Assembly (NCBI GenBank): GCA_027596945.1 | Contig: JADGJH010000001.1 | Span: forward strand, 1-64,000 | Direction of reading: 5' to 3' | DNA length: 64,000 nt | DNA from: Physocladia obscura | Taxonomy: Eukaryota > Chytridiomycota > Chytridiomycetes > Chytridiales > Chytriomycetaceae | Shown here: one piece after another, positions 35,106-44,610 of the stretch | How positions within the stretch are numbered: position 1 is the stretch's first letter | Layout of the letters: each line of letters opens with the position of its first letter | The notes under the pieces: generated by a model | Told to the model about the DNA's origin: nothing | The model's input: the letters and a program-made list of their open reading frames with translations, nothing else | Databases searched by the model: none | Position numbers and translations under genes: made by a program

Positions 35106-36482
35106 ATGGGATTCTTCGATACACTCAACTTAGCACGTACGCAAGTCTACGTCATCTCATTCGTATGTTTCCTGTGTCCCGGAATGTTCAATGCTCTGAA
35201 TTCATTGCCGACGGCTGGACCATCCGCCCAAACTACAAAGGATGAGCAAAACGCTGCTTTGTACTTATGTTTTGCTATCGTTGGTCTTCTCGCTGGTGGA
35301 CTCAACAATATCTTGGGTCCACGTATTCTGGCTTGTATTGGCGGAACTGGTTACGCTCTCTATGCCGCCGCTCAGTACAACATCTTTAAGCAAACAAACG
35401 AGGGTGCCTCTGGCTTCATTCCAGATTCTGCCAACATTTTTTCAGTAGTTTCGGGTGCCTACCTCGGTGTGTGCGCTGGTATGCTCTGGGCTGCGCAGGG
35501 TCAGATTTGCCTTACCTACCCCACCGAATCGCAAAAAGGAACCTTCTTTGCCACTTTCTGGGTTATTTTCAACTTGGGTGCTGTGCTCGGAAATACAATC
35601 GGAACGGCCTTGGCTTGGGGTGCTGGCCCAAGTGGATATGCAATGAATGATGCTTTATATCTTGTATTTATCATCCTCATGGCTGGTGGTTGCGTTGTTG
35701 CTCTATTGATTCAGCCACCCGGAACTATTATTCGCGAAGACCAAACACAAGTTGAAACTCCACCAACTAATGTTATACACGAGTTTATTGAAATCCTCAA
35801 GCTTTTTGCTAACCCAGCCATGCTTACTCTATTGATTCCTTGCCTCGCTTCCAACTGGTTCTATACTTACCAATTCGGCGCTTTTGGTGGCTACTTTTCT
35901 GGACGTTCCGATGGTCTCAAGGCAATCTTCTATTGGTTGGCTCAAGCTATCGGCGCTTGGATTCTAGGTAACAGGTTCTTGGACAACACCAAATACCCAC
36001 GTACAACTCGCGCGTGGACTGGATTCTATATCATGATTGGATCATCCATCGTCTTTTTTGCTGGTGGTGCAGCATTTGAGTACCGTGCTTCTAAACCTGA
36101 CTTTGTTCAACTGGATGCTGGAACAGACTTTGGTGCCTTCTTTGGCCCTTTCCTCCTCTACATTTGCTATGGATTATACGACGCCTTCTTCCAAGTGTAC
36201 ACAAACTACCTTATTGGTGCTATCTCTAACGATTCTGAAACATTATCTCGTTATGCTGGTTTCTACAAAGGTACTCAGTCTGCTGGATCTGGTCTCTCAT
36301 GGGCTCTCAATGGATTCGTTTACACTATTCCAAAAAATAATGCGTTGACAAGCACAACTCAATTTTGGGTAATGGTTGTGCCGTGCATCGTCTCTGTGCT
36401 CTTCTTCGCAGTTTACACCAAAGCCTTTGTGAAGGATACGACTGACGAATCTCGTGAAGTTGAAGAGCAGAAGAAAATCTGA
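35106..36482 (+). CDS. UNC93-like (MFS-type) membrane protein, copy B
   Basis: Paralogue of the gene at 25323-26699, same length (458 residues), intronless and inverted relative to it. The same motifs occur in the same order: TQVYVISFVCFLCPGMFNALN, LACIGGTGYALYAAAQYN, LWAAQGQICLTYPTESQKG, YICYGLYDAFFQVYTNYLIGAISND. Differences concentrate in the loop after the first helix, in the loop around residue 100 (FIPDSANIFSVV versus DIPESANAFSVF), in the segment before the FFGPF motif, and in the C-terminal tail. Codon use in the divergent parts favours C-ending codons more than in copy A, which suggests different expression levels or ages, but the 195-bp core is identical. Confidence 0.92.
   Translation: MGFFDTLNLARTQVYVISFVCFLCPGMFNALNSLPTAGPSAQTTKDEQNAALYLCFAIVGLLAGGLNNILGPRILACIGGTGYALYAAAQYNIFKQTNEGASGFIPDSANIFSVVSGAYLGVCAGMLWAAQGQICLTYPTESQKGTFFATFWVIFNLGAVLGNTIGTALAWGAGPSGYAMNDALYLVFIILMAGGCVVALLIQPPGTIIREDQTQVETPPTNVIHEFIEILKLFANPAMLTLLIPCLASNWFYTYQFGAFGGYFSGRSDGLKAIFYWLAQAIGAWILGNRFLDNTKYPRTTRAWTGFYIMIGSSIVFFAGGAAFEYRASKPDFVQLDAGTDFGAFFGPFLLYICYGLYDAFFQVYTNYLIGAISNDSETLSRYAGFYKGTQSAGSGLSWALNGFVYTIPKNNALTSTTQFWVMVVPCIVSVLFFAVYTKAFVKDTTDESREVEEQKKI
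35478..35672 (+). repeat. 195-bp tract identical to 26133-26327 (inverted)
   Basis: Identical partner of the tract in UNC93 copy A. Identity breaks abruptly at both ends, with synonymous differences immediately outside (for example GCT versus GCC at the left edge). Confidence 0.9.
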
Positions 36483-36606
36483 TTATTTTTGTTCTTTTCT
36501 TTCTGTGTTTCGTGGCTTTTTTGAATAGAAAAAATTGGTTGATTTTTTATAAAATTTTGTTACTACAGTTTTTAAGTTTATGTTGGATATGAATAACGTT
36601 CCTGCG

Positions 36607-36718
36607 GTTTTTAGAAAAGCGGCAAACCATTTTGGGAAGCCGAAAAACATACCTGTGCCACCTGTTAAAGTCACCGATGCCAAACAGCCCACGTTGTAAG
36701 ATTTGAACATCACTTTTT
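36607..36718 (-). pseudogene. Decayed duplicate of the 3' part of the next gene
   Basis: The minus-strand sequence here aligns with 36854-36981, the 3' coding part of the neighbouring membrane-protein gene: both share the series AGTGATGTTCAAA, GGGCTGTTTG, GACTTTAACAG and GGTTTGCCGC in the same order. The copy has small indels that shift frame (the match is spread across two reading frames), so it is not a usable exon. It lies directly downstream of the intact gene, consistent with a small tandem duplication. Confidence 0.75.
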
Positions 36719-36731
36719 ATTGAAAACTTTT

Positions 36732-37745
36732 TTATCTCTTTATTTTCAGTGTCCACAACAGTCGAAATGCACTTGAAACTGAAACTCTTCCACCGCCAGA
36801 TTCGAACCTCCCATTTCCATCCTGATACCGCGTCTCTGAAATACCATCACTATTTTCGGTTTCTAAAAATGCGGCAAACCGTTTCGAAAAACCGAGAAGT
36901 ATCCCGGCACCAACTGTTAAAGTCAGCGACGCAAAAAGAATACAAACAGCCCATATTGTAAAGTTTTGAACATCACTTTCGGAAAAAAGAGAATGCCTGT
37001 CGCAGGCATATCCACTATAGTATCGACAATAAGTGTAATAATTTGTTGCGGCAATTGACTGCGCAACTACTGGCAAAAAAAATGAAATTGGTGATGCGCG
37101 AATACACGGCACAGCTTCAGAATTAATTGCCGGATTGTATTGTTTGTACCGAGCGCGATTGATTATATTTCTAATATAAATAGCTACTGAAATCGCCATT
37201 CCCGAGAATCCGCAAAACATCATTGTGAGATTGTAAAATCCGAGAAGCGCGTATGATTTTGCGCCAAGCACCCAGAATAGATTGTGCAAAGCGAATGGAA
37301 GTAATGCTACGACGGAGAAAGAGTTTACGTTCGTAGAATAAGCGAAAAACACGAGAAGCGCAAGATAGTGGTGATATGCTGATTGAGTTTGGGTGAGTGT
37401 ATTGTTCGACGTTTTATCAACCCTACCCATCGGAACATATTTTGTTGTGATTGATGTGCAGTCTAGCTCAAGGATATAGTAAACCGAGTGAGTAAAGAGC
37501 ATAAACCAGAACTGCCAAACTGTCCACGGAGGTAACCACGATGATCGAAACCGGCGCTTTCCTGCGTCCGCAACTTTCATGGACCCGAATTCTTCATCTA
37601 TATTGTTGCCGTCATCACCATCAACTTGTTTGCTTTGTCGCTGTTCGTCGATTCGAGATGTTTGCCATTGACAAGGAAACCAGCGCCGCAAGTAAATGCA
37701 ATGCAGAAGTAATATCCAGATTTGTATACCCCACAGCATATTCAT
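36732..37745 (-). CDS. Polytopic membrane protein of unknown family
   Basis: Single frame of 337 residues starting at ATG 37745. An N-terminal hydrophobic stretch (LWGIQIWILLLHCIYL) looks like a signal anchor. It is followed by a hydrophilic Asp/Gln-rich loop and five or six further membrane segments (WTVWQFWFMLFTHSVYYIL; YLALLVFFAYSTNV; VVALLPFALHNLFWVLG; ALLGFYNLTMMFCGFSG; SFFLPVVAQSIAA; FTIWAVCILFASLTL). I do not recognise the family. The last 40 residues (about TENSDGISET to the stop) are Gly/Ser-rich. A frame-broken copy of the last membrane segment lies just downstream. Confidence 0.65.
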   Translation of the reverse strand: MNMLWGIQIWILLLHCIYLRRWFPCQWQTSRIDEQRQSKQVDGDDGNNIDEEFGSMKVADAGKRRFRSSWLPPWTVWQFWFMLFTHSVYYILELDCTSITTKYVPMGRVDKTSNNTLTQTQSAYHHYLALLVFFAYSTNVNSFSVVALLPFALHNLFWVLGAKSYALLGFYNLTMMFCGFSGMAISVAIYIRNIINRARYKQYNPAINSEAVPCIRASPISFFLPVVAQSIAATNYYTYCRYYSGYACDRHSLFSESDVQNFTIWAVCILFASLTLTVGAGILLGFSKRFAAFLETENSDGISETRYQDGNGRFESGGGRVSVSSAFRLLWTLKIKR

Positions 37746-37958
37746 GTTTGTTGTCCATTTTCTGTATATGAATTATGTTGGTAAAACTGAGAGTAAGATT
37801 AAAATATGAATACAAACGATGGAAACATCCATTTGCCGCTTTGTTCCAGCAAACTTGAGGGCATAAAAACCGCTAGGTAACTAGGCGATTCTTTCATCTC
37901 CACCACTCTAATTTCTACTAATTTTTTTTTTTTTTCAAATTTTTTCAACAGAAACACA

Positions 37959-39380
37959 ATGACCGAGAATCAACGCGACTCAAAAACGACAAGGGCACTC
38001 GATTCGCGCAGATCGTCAAATTGTTCATTTGCCAGTTCATCGACCAGACCTTCAGTCGTCTCATCTATTTCACCATTCAACCAATTGCTCGAAATAGGAA
38101 GTACAGAAAGTACAAGTTCGGCAACAAACAGCGGAACAAATTCTCGCCAGTCAAGCGTCGTGTTGCATCGCACAGGTTGGGATCCCACAGGACGAGTTGA
38201 AGACCGTGAAGATGAGCCTTCTAAAAAACTGGCTGGGGTGAGATTTAACTTTGCAGTTTTCATTGAATAAAAAAACCAACAATCTTGCACAACAACTTAG
38301 TTGAAATTGAAATACCGATATCCACTGCCTGCAGATATTCAAGTACATCAATGGTCTGGCCCCTTGATTGTAAGGCAGTGGTCAGCAACATCTGTTGTCG
38401 AGACACGTTGGAAAGAAAGGTGGGCCGTTGTCAAAAACAATAAGGCTTACTTCTTAAAATACCAAACAGTTGAGTTAATATGATGCCTCTTGATAGGTAT
38501 TGTTGTTTAACAGAAAGAATAGGACAAAGTTGCAGCTGCAATAATCAAACTAGACGATTGTCTGATAAATCCAACTGACTATTCATCTTATAAAAATTCA
38601 TTTTGGCTTGTTCCGCCGCCGGGTGCTTTAAATGAAACCAATGATGGAGACGAAATGATGTGGATAATTTGTGCAGAAAGTTTGAAAACAAAAGAAGAAT
38701 GGATTGCCGCCTTTCTCAAAGCTTCCTGCTGGAAGGAGAATCATACTGGTAGTTTTAAACTTGAATAATTTTGTATCAACTTGGTCTAAACTTGTCGAAC
38801 AGTTGAAGTTTCGAAACTTCCAATGATTACTGTGCAGTATTCGGAGAATGACGATACGATTTTATCAGGAGAGAATTCACCAGTTATTTTGTCGAAAGCA
38901 AATTCTGGATTATCGTCTTTCGTATCAAGTCCAGTGCAAGTAAGAAGTGTTCTCAATTCAACAACACCTGCACCGGACCAAATCGACAAAATATTTCCAA
39001 TCTCAGCACCCGATTTGACAACACTTAGATTGAAGCAAGACGAATTCAAAAAATCGAAACTTGAAAGCAGCGAGGCAATCAGACTTATTTGTGCGCCAAA
39101 CGCCCGATTTTTCAAAAACGGTGGTTTCAGAAGTTCACCATCCATTTCCCGAAGAAATTCTGTAGACACTCACCATAAAGAAGAAAAAATCAGAATCTCT
39201 GGCGCTGGCGCTGGTAGTAATGCTGCCGGTACTAATGGAAATTCCAAAGGATCAACGGAAGTCAGGCGCGAATCTGCTGATATCAATTTGCCCTGTCCCT
39301 CAAATTCTTCACCAGAACAAAAAAACAGTGGAAAACTCGGAAGACGAGCAACTTCTCCAAGTGCAGTGAATAGATTTTAA
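37959..39380 (+). CDS. PH-domain protein
   Basis: Predicted phosphoinositide- or membrane-binding adaptor. Exons 37959-38237, 38301-38468, 38523-38748 and 38803-39380 join in phase to 416 residues. The N-terminal 95 residues are Ser/Thr/Arg-rich and probably disordered. A pleckstrin-homology domain spans about 107-225: HQWSGPLIVRQWS..., RWKERWAVVKNNKAYFLKY, FWLVPPP and the closing helix KEEWIAAFLKA with its invariant tryptophan. The C-terminal half is Ser/Asn/Gly-rich and contains several possible phosphorylation-type RRxS sites (SISRRNS, VRRESA). The orthologue is not identifiable. The stop lies 16 bp from the stop of the convergent Pth2 gene, so the two transcripts must overlap. Confidence 0.85.
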
Positions 39381-39396
39381 TAAGTAAAGTTAAAAT

Positions 39397-39948
39397 TCAT
39401 TTGTAAAGTTTAAGCCGACGCGTTATCAAATCGATCCGCGATGCAACGGCTGGCCCGATTGCCAAGACAGTGTTACTTCCGGCGGCAACTTCAGTGCGGC
39501 CGGCATCAAAAACCTGGAAAACGGGTAAACCGGCATCGCGCGCGCGAATCTCGAGAGCAGAAAGCGATGCGTCGGCGTCAGGAAGAGAATCGGAGTCCGA
39601 GGCGAGAACAACGATTGGTTCGCCTTGGTTGCGCCACGCGTCAATTTCAGGGTTCCCTGCACGGCCAATCACAGCGCCGAGAGCCGCGTGGCTTGCTTGG
39701 GCGGCGACTTTGCCGGCGCCCATCGCAAGACGCGTGTTGACAACAAGCACCAGTTTGAATGCCTGGCTGGCCGAACGAGCGAGACCGGCAGCCTCCGCTC
39801 CCGCTTCCGCGTCTGAAAGCAGCATTGCCGTCTCGGCCACCGCATCCAGCGACTCGTTCGCGCCTCCCAGCTGTCGATACGCTAATCGCACACGCGCTTC
39901 GTCAAATCCGAGCTGAATCAATGCCTGGACACACTCATCTTCTGTCAT
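39397..39948 (-). CDS. PTH2: Peptidyl-tRNA hydrolase 2 with N-terminal UBA domain
   Basis: Enzyme that releases peptides from stalled peptidyl-tRNA. Single exon, 183 residues. An N-terminal UBA-like segment (ECVQALIQLGFDEARVRLAYRQLGGANESLDAV) is followed by the Pth2 catalytic domain, which opens with KLVLVVNTRLAMGAGKVAAQASHAA, the family signature containing the catalytic lysine/asparagine region, and continues with LPVFQVFDAGRTEVAAGSNTVLAIGP. A linker Ala-rich segment connects them. The UBA-Pth2 fusion is known in several fungi and plants. Base composition is markedly more GC-rich than neighbours. The start codon is 33 bp from that of the divergent NFX1-type gene. Confidence 0.95.
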   Translation of the reverse strand: MTEDECVQALIQLGFDEARVRLAYRQLGGANESLDAVAETAMLLSDAEAGAEAAGLARSASQAFKLVLVVNTRLAMGAGKVAAQASHAALGAVIGRAGNPEIDAWRNQGEPIVVLASDSDSLPDADASLSALEIRARDAGLPVFQVFDAGRTEVAAGSNTVLAIGPAVASRIDLITRRLKLYK

Positions 39949-39981
39949 GTTCAATAATGAATTGACTTTTTGGAAATCAAA

Positions 39982-42417
39982 ATGTCAATCACCGACCGAT
40001 TGCGGCAAGAGCTGGCAGACGAAACCTATGAATGTCTGATCTGCGTTCATTCTATATCTGTGCGAGATTCTGTTTTCGCTTGCTGGACATGTTTTGCTGT
40101 CTTTCACTCATCGTGCATCGAGAATTGGGCCGAAACATCAGGATTCATCCCTTCTTTGAACGACGGTGCTTCAGATGAGTGGCATTGGCGATGTCCTGGA
40201 TGCCAAAGTATACAATATCAGTTTCCATTTGGAAGTTGTTTCTGTCGGGACTCGTGCCCCGAAGATATAGACTGTTTTGAACTCCCTCACAGGTTAATAC
40301 ATTCTTCTTTTTCTTTCTCTTCTTCTGTTCTCAAAAATTAATACAGCTGCGGGAAACTATGCGGGAGCACGGATTCATGTGAACATGGATGTACTGATGT
40401 TTGCCATCCTGGATTATGTCGCCCATGCGACATTGAAATTCGAGTGAAGTGTTTCTGTGAAAGTTCCAGTCAATCTCGAAAATGTTCAGATCGCGGAGAG
40501 CTATTTGCATGCGATGGAGCATGCAAAAAACCACTGTCTTGCGGAATTCATGTCTGTCAATCTAATTGCCACGAAGGTCCATGCAGCCCATGTTCGGTTC
40601 AAAAAACTGTCAGTTGTTTCTGTGGGAAAACTTTTACTGATATGAATTGTGGAGAAGCTGACCGTTTTCCGATTTTCTGCAATATCCCATGCAATGCTCC
40701 TTTTGATTGCAACAATCATTTTTGCAAAGAAGTTTGCCATTTGCATGAGTATAATGCTGAAAAGCCTGCTAAATGTCTGCTCTCACCGTTTCGAATGTTA
40801 ATTTGTCCATGTGGTGGTCAAAATTTTGAGCTGGAGTATTCTTTACAACTGCGAAAAGACTGTCGAGACCCACTGATTCTTTGTGAAGATGTTTGTTGGA
40901 AGCAAATGAAATGCGGGCATTATTGCAAGCAACAGTGCCACGAGGGTGAATGTGACATTTGTCTGGCCAAAAAATCCGTTTTCTGTCGCTGTGGGAACAC
41001 TGAAATAACTTGTTTCTGTTCAGATTTCAAAAATATAAGTGTCCCTGTTTGCAAAACGCAGTGTAAAGCTATTAAAAATTGCGGGCGTCATCACTGTGGT
41101 CAAAAATGCTGTCCAACATCCGCGTACCAATCAACAGACAATCCTCATGTATGTGAGCTTCTATGCAAGCGATTACTCAAATGTGGAAAACATGAATGTC
41201 CAGTAAGTATTTTCGAAAAATAAAAATAAACGCAAATTGATTAAACATATTTATGAGAAATAGCTCGTTTGTCATCGTGGGTCTTGTCCGCCTTGTGTCG
41301 AAGCAACTTTCACTGAGATTCCTTGTGCTTGCGGAAAAACTGTTCTTGAGCCTCCAATTCCTTGTGGTGCCGTTGAATATCCCTCTTGTCCATTTTCATG
41401 CGAAATTCCACGCCAATGCGGCCATTCAACCGAAATACATTTGTGCCATAAACCGTCAACCCCATGCGCGCCTTGCAAATACATTGTAGAGCGGTTATGC
41501 AAATGTGAAAAAGCTACTATAAAAATAGTTTGTAGTTCTAAAATATTGGCATCATGCGGTCAAGTATGTAATGCACCTAAATCCTGCGGCCACATGTGCA
41601 AAGAAATTTGCCATTCAGGTATATGCCCTGAAAGAAAATGCGATGGTATATGTGACCGTCGACGCAACGAATGTGGACATTTCTGCAAATATCCTTGTCA
41701 TGAGGGGAAAGAATGTGTGGCTGTTGGTCCATGTGGAGCACCTGTGAAAATTTCTTGTAGCTGTGGGATAAGAAATTCTGTGAAAACTTGTGCTCAAATT
41801 TCTCATGCTTTGGCTTTATTACGTTCTCAAGGTGAAAAAATTTCATCGCCAATTGACGCCAATGGAAACTTGCGGTGTACGCTAGAATGTGAAAATATGA
41901 AACACTTTGAAAACAGAACAGTTGACTATCATCCACAGCTGATCGATTTTGCGGAAAAAAATATTGCCTTCGCAGAGTTAATTTGTAGTGCATTTTCGAA
42001 CCTCTTAGATGGCGGGTATGTCTTTTTACAAAATATTTAATGCTTGAATATTATGCTAATATTATTCTCAGTTACAAATTTCACGATTTTCCTCCAAAGT
42101 CCACTGAAAAGTCGAACTTTATCGAAGAATTGGCTACCCATTACAACATTTCAACAGAAATCAATGATGAAATTGATTCAAACCATATTGTGGCACAAAA
42201 GTTATCGAACTCTTTCAAGCCACGTATCTCTGTGGTAGAGGCAACAGCGCTACGAAAACGAGGACTATTGCTTTTTCACAGAGAAGAGGTTGAAGAGGTG
42301 ATACCACGAGAAAAACGGCCCCAGCTTCCAAAAGGATTCACAAAAGCTGTTCCAGTCCCGTCCAAACAAGAAATTCAACTGGTAAATAAGTTTGAAATAC
42401 TAAATAAACTTGGTTGA
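39982..42417 (+). CDS. NFX1-type zinc-finger protein (FAP1/Shuttle craft-like)
   Basis: Predicted RING-type E3 ligase or transcription-associated factor of the NFX1 family. Exons 39982-40292, 40347-41202, 41264-42015 and 42072-42417 join in phase to 754 residues. An N-terminal RING variant (ECLIC...CWTCFAVFHSSCIENW...WRCPGC) is followed by a long series of NFX1-type zinc fingers with the C-X-H / C-X3-C spacing (for example CGIHVCQSNCHEGPCSPC, CGHYCKQQCHEGECDIC, CGRHHCGQKCC, CGHMCKEICHSGICPE, CGHFCKYPCHEGKEC). The C-terminal segment from about 640 (FIEELATHYNIST...SFKPRISVVEATAL) lies where an R3H domain is expected, but the Arg-X3-His core is not evident. The protein ends shortly after. A further 3' exon cannot be excluded because a GT follows ATTCAACTG near 42381. 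Confidence 0.9.
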
Positions 42418-42456
42418 CTATGTATTGTATTGCAAATGAAATGGGAAAGGCGGTAA

Positions 42457-43134
42457 TTAAGGATTTTTCGGTTTTCTTCCGCGAACTCCAGGTGTTGTTG
42501 TACCGTCGCCTTTTTTTCCTTTTTGTTGAGATTTTCGCGTTTCGGCAGTGACAGCCGCTTTCACAGTATTGAGAACGTTCTGCAAATTTGAACCTGTCAC
42601 TCCAAAAATGGGCAATCAGTTCACGCAGAGGTAATACGTACGTTATGCGCGCGAGTTGGCTGTTTGCGAGCACCTTTTGTGGCTATCGGTTGAATGTCCT
42701 GGTTGAATCCGGCGACTCTTAGCTTCCATTTGATGTCTGCGCACATGAAGAGAAGTCAAGTCAGTCATGGTCCTTTATAATTACGATAGATAGATATATA
42801 TATGTATGTGGTATGTGTAGAGACCGATTGGCAACATAACATCCTCGGGTTGAACAGTGTCGGAGCCACGATGGCGCGCAGCCTTGACGGCTTTCTCGGC
42901 GGCTTCGTGCAGAAAGTCGGCAGCAACATCGGCAAGCATCTGCTCCCATATTCGATTTTGTTTTCAGGTTTTCGGTTTACAGTTTCCGTCATCGTGTCGG
43001 TTTCGAACAAATAATGACGAAGAAGAAATAAAAAGGCAAACCAATTCAACGTCAGCATCGAGTTTCTCGCGCGGATCGACGAGTGCTGCCATTTTGCGCA
43101 GCTGTTCGAGTGAAACGAGTGCACTGCTTTCCAT
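42457..43134 (-). CDS. TAF12: TFIID/SAGA subunit TAF12 (histone fold)
   Basis: Histone-fold subunit shared by TFIID and SAGA, pairing with TAF4 or Ada1. Four exons (43134-43042, 42939-42825, 42736-42642, 42579-42457) join in phase to 141 residues. After splicing, the TAF12 fold reads SLEQLRKMAALVDPREKLDADVELMLADVAADFLHEAAEKAVKAARHR (given in parts across exons 1 and 2), then GSDTVQPEDVMLPI and WKLRVAGF, which match the conserved DP, ADDF-like helix, and KHR.S.T...DV...L......IPGF pattern. A basic Lys/Gly-rich tail follows. It is much shorter than yeast Taf12, containing little beyond the fold. Divergent from the cyclophilin gene with 28 bp between the start codons. Confidence 0.88.
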
Positions 43135-43162
43135 TCGCCGCAACAAAATTGAGTCTCAAAAA

Positions 43163-44542
43163 ATGGAAGCAGAGAAAAAAAGCACAGTTGTCCATGTCGG
43201 CGGACTCGATGCGCAGGCCACCGAGGCTCTTGTAACACAAGCATTTATTCCTTTCGGCGACATTGTCTCAGTGCAAATGCCGCAGGAAATAGACTCTGGT
43301 TATTTTTTTAAATTTTATTTCATGTCGTTGGTTTATTAACATGCGGTGAAAATAAATCACATCACGCATACCAGACGCACATCGCGGTTTTGCATTTGTA
43401 GAATTCGAATCACCCAACGATGCGCGCGAAGCAGCCGACAACCTGCATCTGTCCGAACTACTCGGCAGAGTCATCAAAGTCTCACTTGCGAAACCGTCCA
43501 AAATGAAGCTCGACCAAAACAAACCCGTCTGGTCGGATGAAGCGTGGCTCCGCGAACATACGCTAAAGGAAAACGATACCCTTGATGCGGTAGCAGCGGC
43601 GGCAGCTGCGCAACGGGACGACTCTGGTGCAGATGAAAGTGTTGTGAAAACTAAAGACGATGAGGGTGCTGAGCCTTCTGCGAAAAGAATCAAACAGACG
43701 AAAGACAACCCTCGGGTGTTTTTTGATATTGAAATTGGCGGTGCAAAGGCGGGAAGAATTATCATGGAACTACGCGCTGATGTCGTTCCAAAAACTGTCA
43801 AAAATTTTATGACGTTGTACGTATTTACTCAATTATTTTCTGACCCACACTGTTACTTTTATCATATCTTTTTTTTGATTATGATATATTTTTTTCTAAT
43901 TTTTTTTTTTCCCAGATGCACTCATGAAAAAGGGTTCGGATACAAAAAATCAATCTTTCACCGTATTATTCCGGAATTCATGTAAGAAATTAATGACTAT
44001 TTTTTTCTATCTCTCTCTCTCTCCCTCTCTCTTTGTCTGTGTTTTTGTATCTCTCTTCTGCTCTAACATCCTCCAAATATTTTCAAGGTGTCAAGGAGGA
44101 GACTTTACAAAGCATAACGGGACTGGCGGGAAGAGTATTTACGGTGATACATTTGCCGATGAGAACTTTGTGTTAAGACACATTAAGCCAGGGGTAACTT
44201 ATTTTGTTTTTTTACTCTTTTTTTACTTATATTTCTTTTTCTTTTTTCATTAATCAGACGTTATCAATGGCAAACGCAGGGCCAAATACAAACGGTATGT
44301 TCAAAAATTAATCGTTAATACTTTTTTTTCTGATTCCACAATTTTAAAATAAATAAAAAATAAAAAAAGGCTCTCAATTCTTCTTGACTTTAGCAGAAAC
44401 AAAATGGCTGGACGAAAAACATGTTGTATTTGGACATGTTGTGAGTGGCATGGATGTTGTCAAGAAAATGGAGAAAATGGGAAGCTCGTCGGGAAAACCA
44501 AGCAAAAAAGTCATGATTGCTGATTGCGGGGAATTGAATTGA
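43163..44542 (+). CDS. PPIE: Cyclophilin E-type peptidyl-prolyl isomerase (RRM + cyclophilin)
   Basis: Spliceosome-associated prolyl isomerase with RNA-binding domain. Six exons (43163-43298, 43375-43816, 43916-43981, 44088-44193, 44258-44294, 44370-44542) join in phase to 319 residues. The RRM (residues about 8-85) carries [12 protein letters not shown] and, across the first intron, [10 protein letters not shown]. The linker is acidic/Ala-rich. The cyclophilin domain has the active-site residues in [33 protein letters not shown] and [12 protein letters not shown]. Human PPIE is 301 residues with the same order. Two introns cut within the active-site region. Pyrimidine-rich acceptors are strong throughout, and one intron (43817-43915) is dominated by T runs. 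Confidence 0.95.
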
Positions 44543-44610
44543 ACGCAATTTTAAAATATAAAAAAACCCCCCTATATATTTATATATATTTTTAATTCAG
44601 AATTTTTTCT

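Noticed and set aside
25323..36482. UNC93 pair considered as retrogenes because both are intronless
   Set aside because: No poly-A tract or target-site duplication was seen, and other genuine genes here (Ppx1, Pth2) are also intronless.
39425..39965. Three long plus-strand frames opposite Pth2
   Set aside because: Shadows of a GC-rich exon; only the minus strand shows the Pth2 and UBA motifs.
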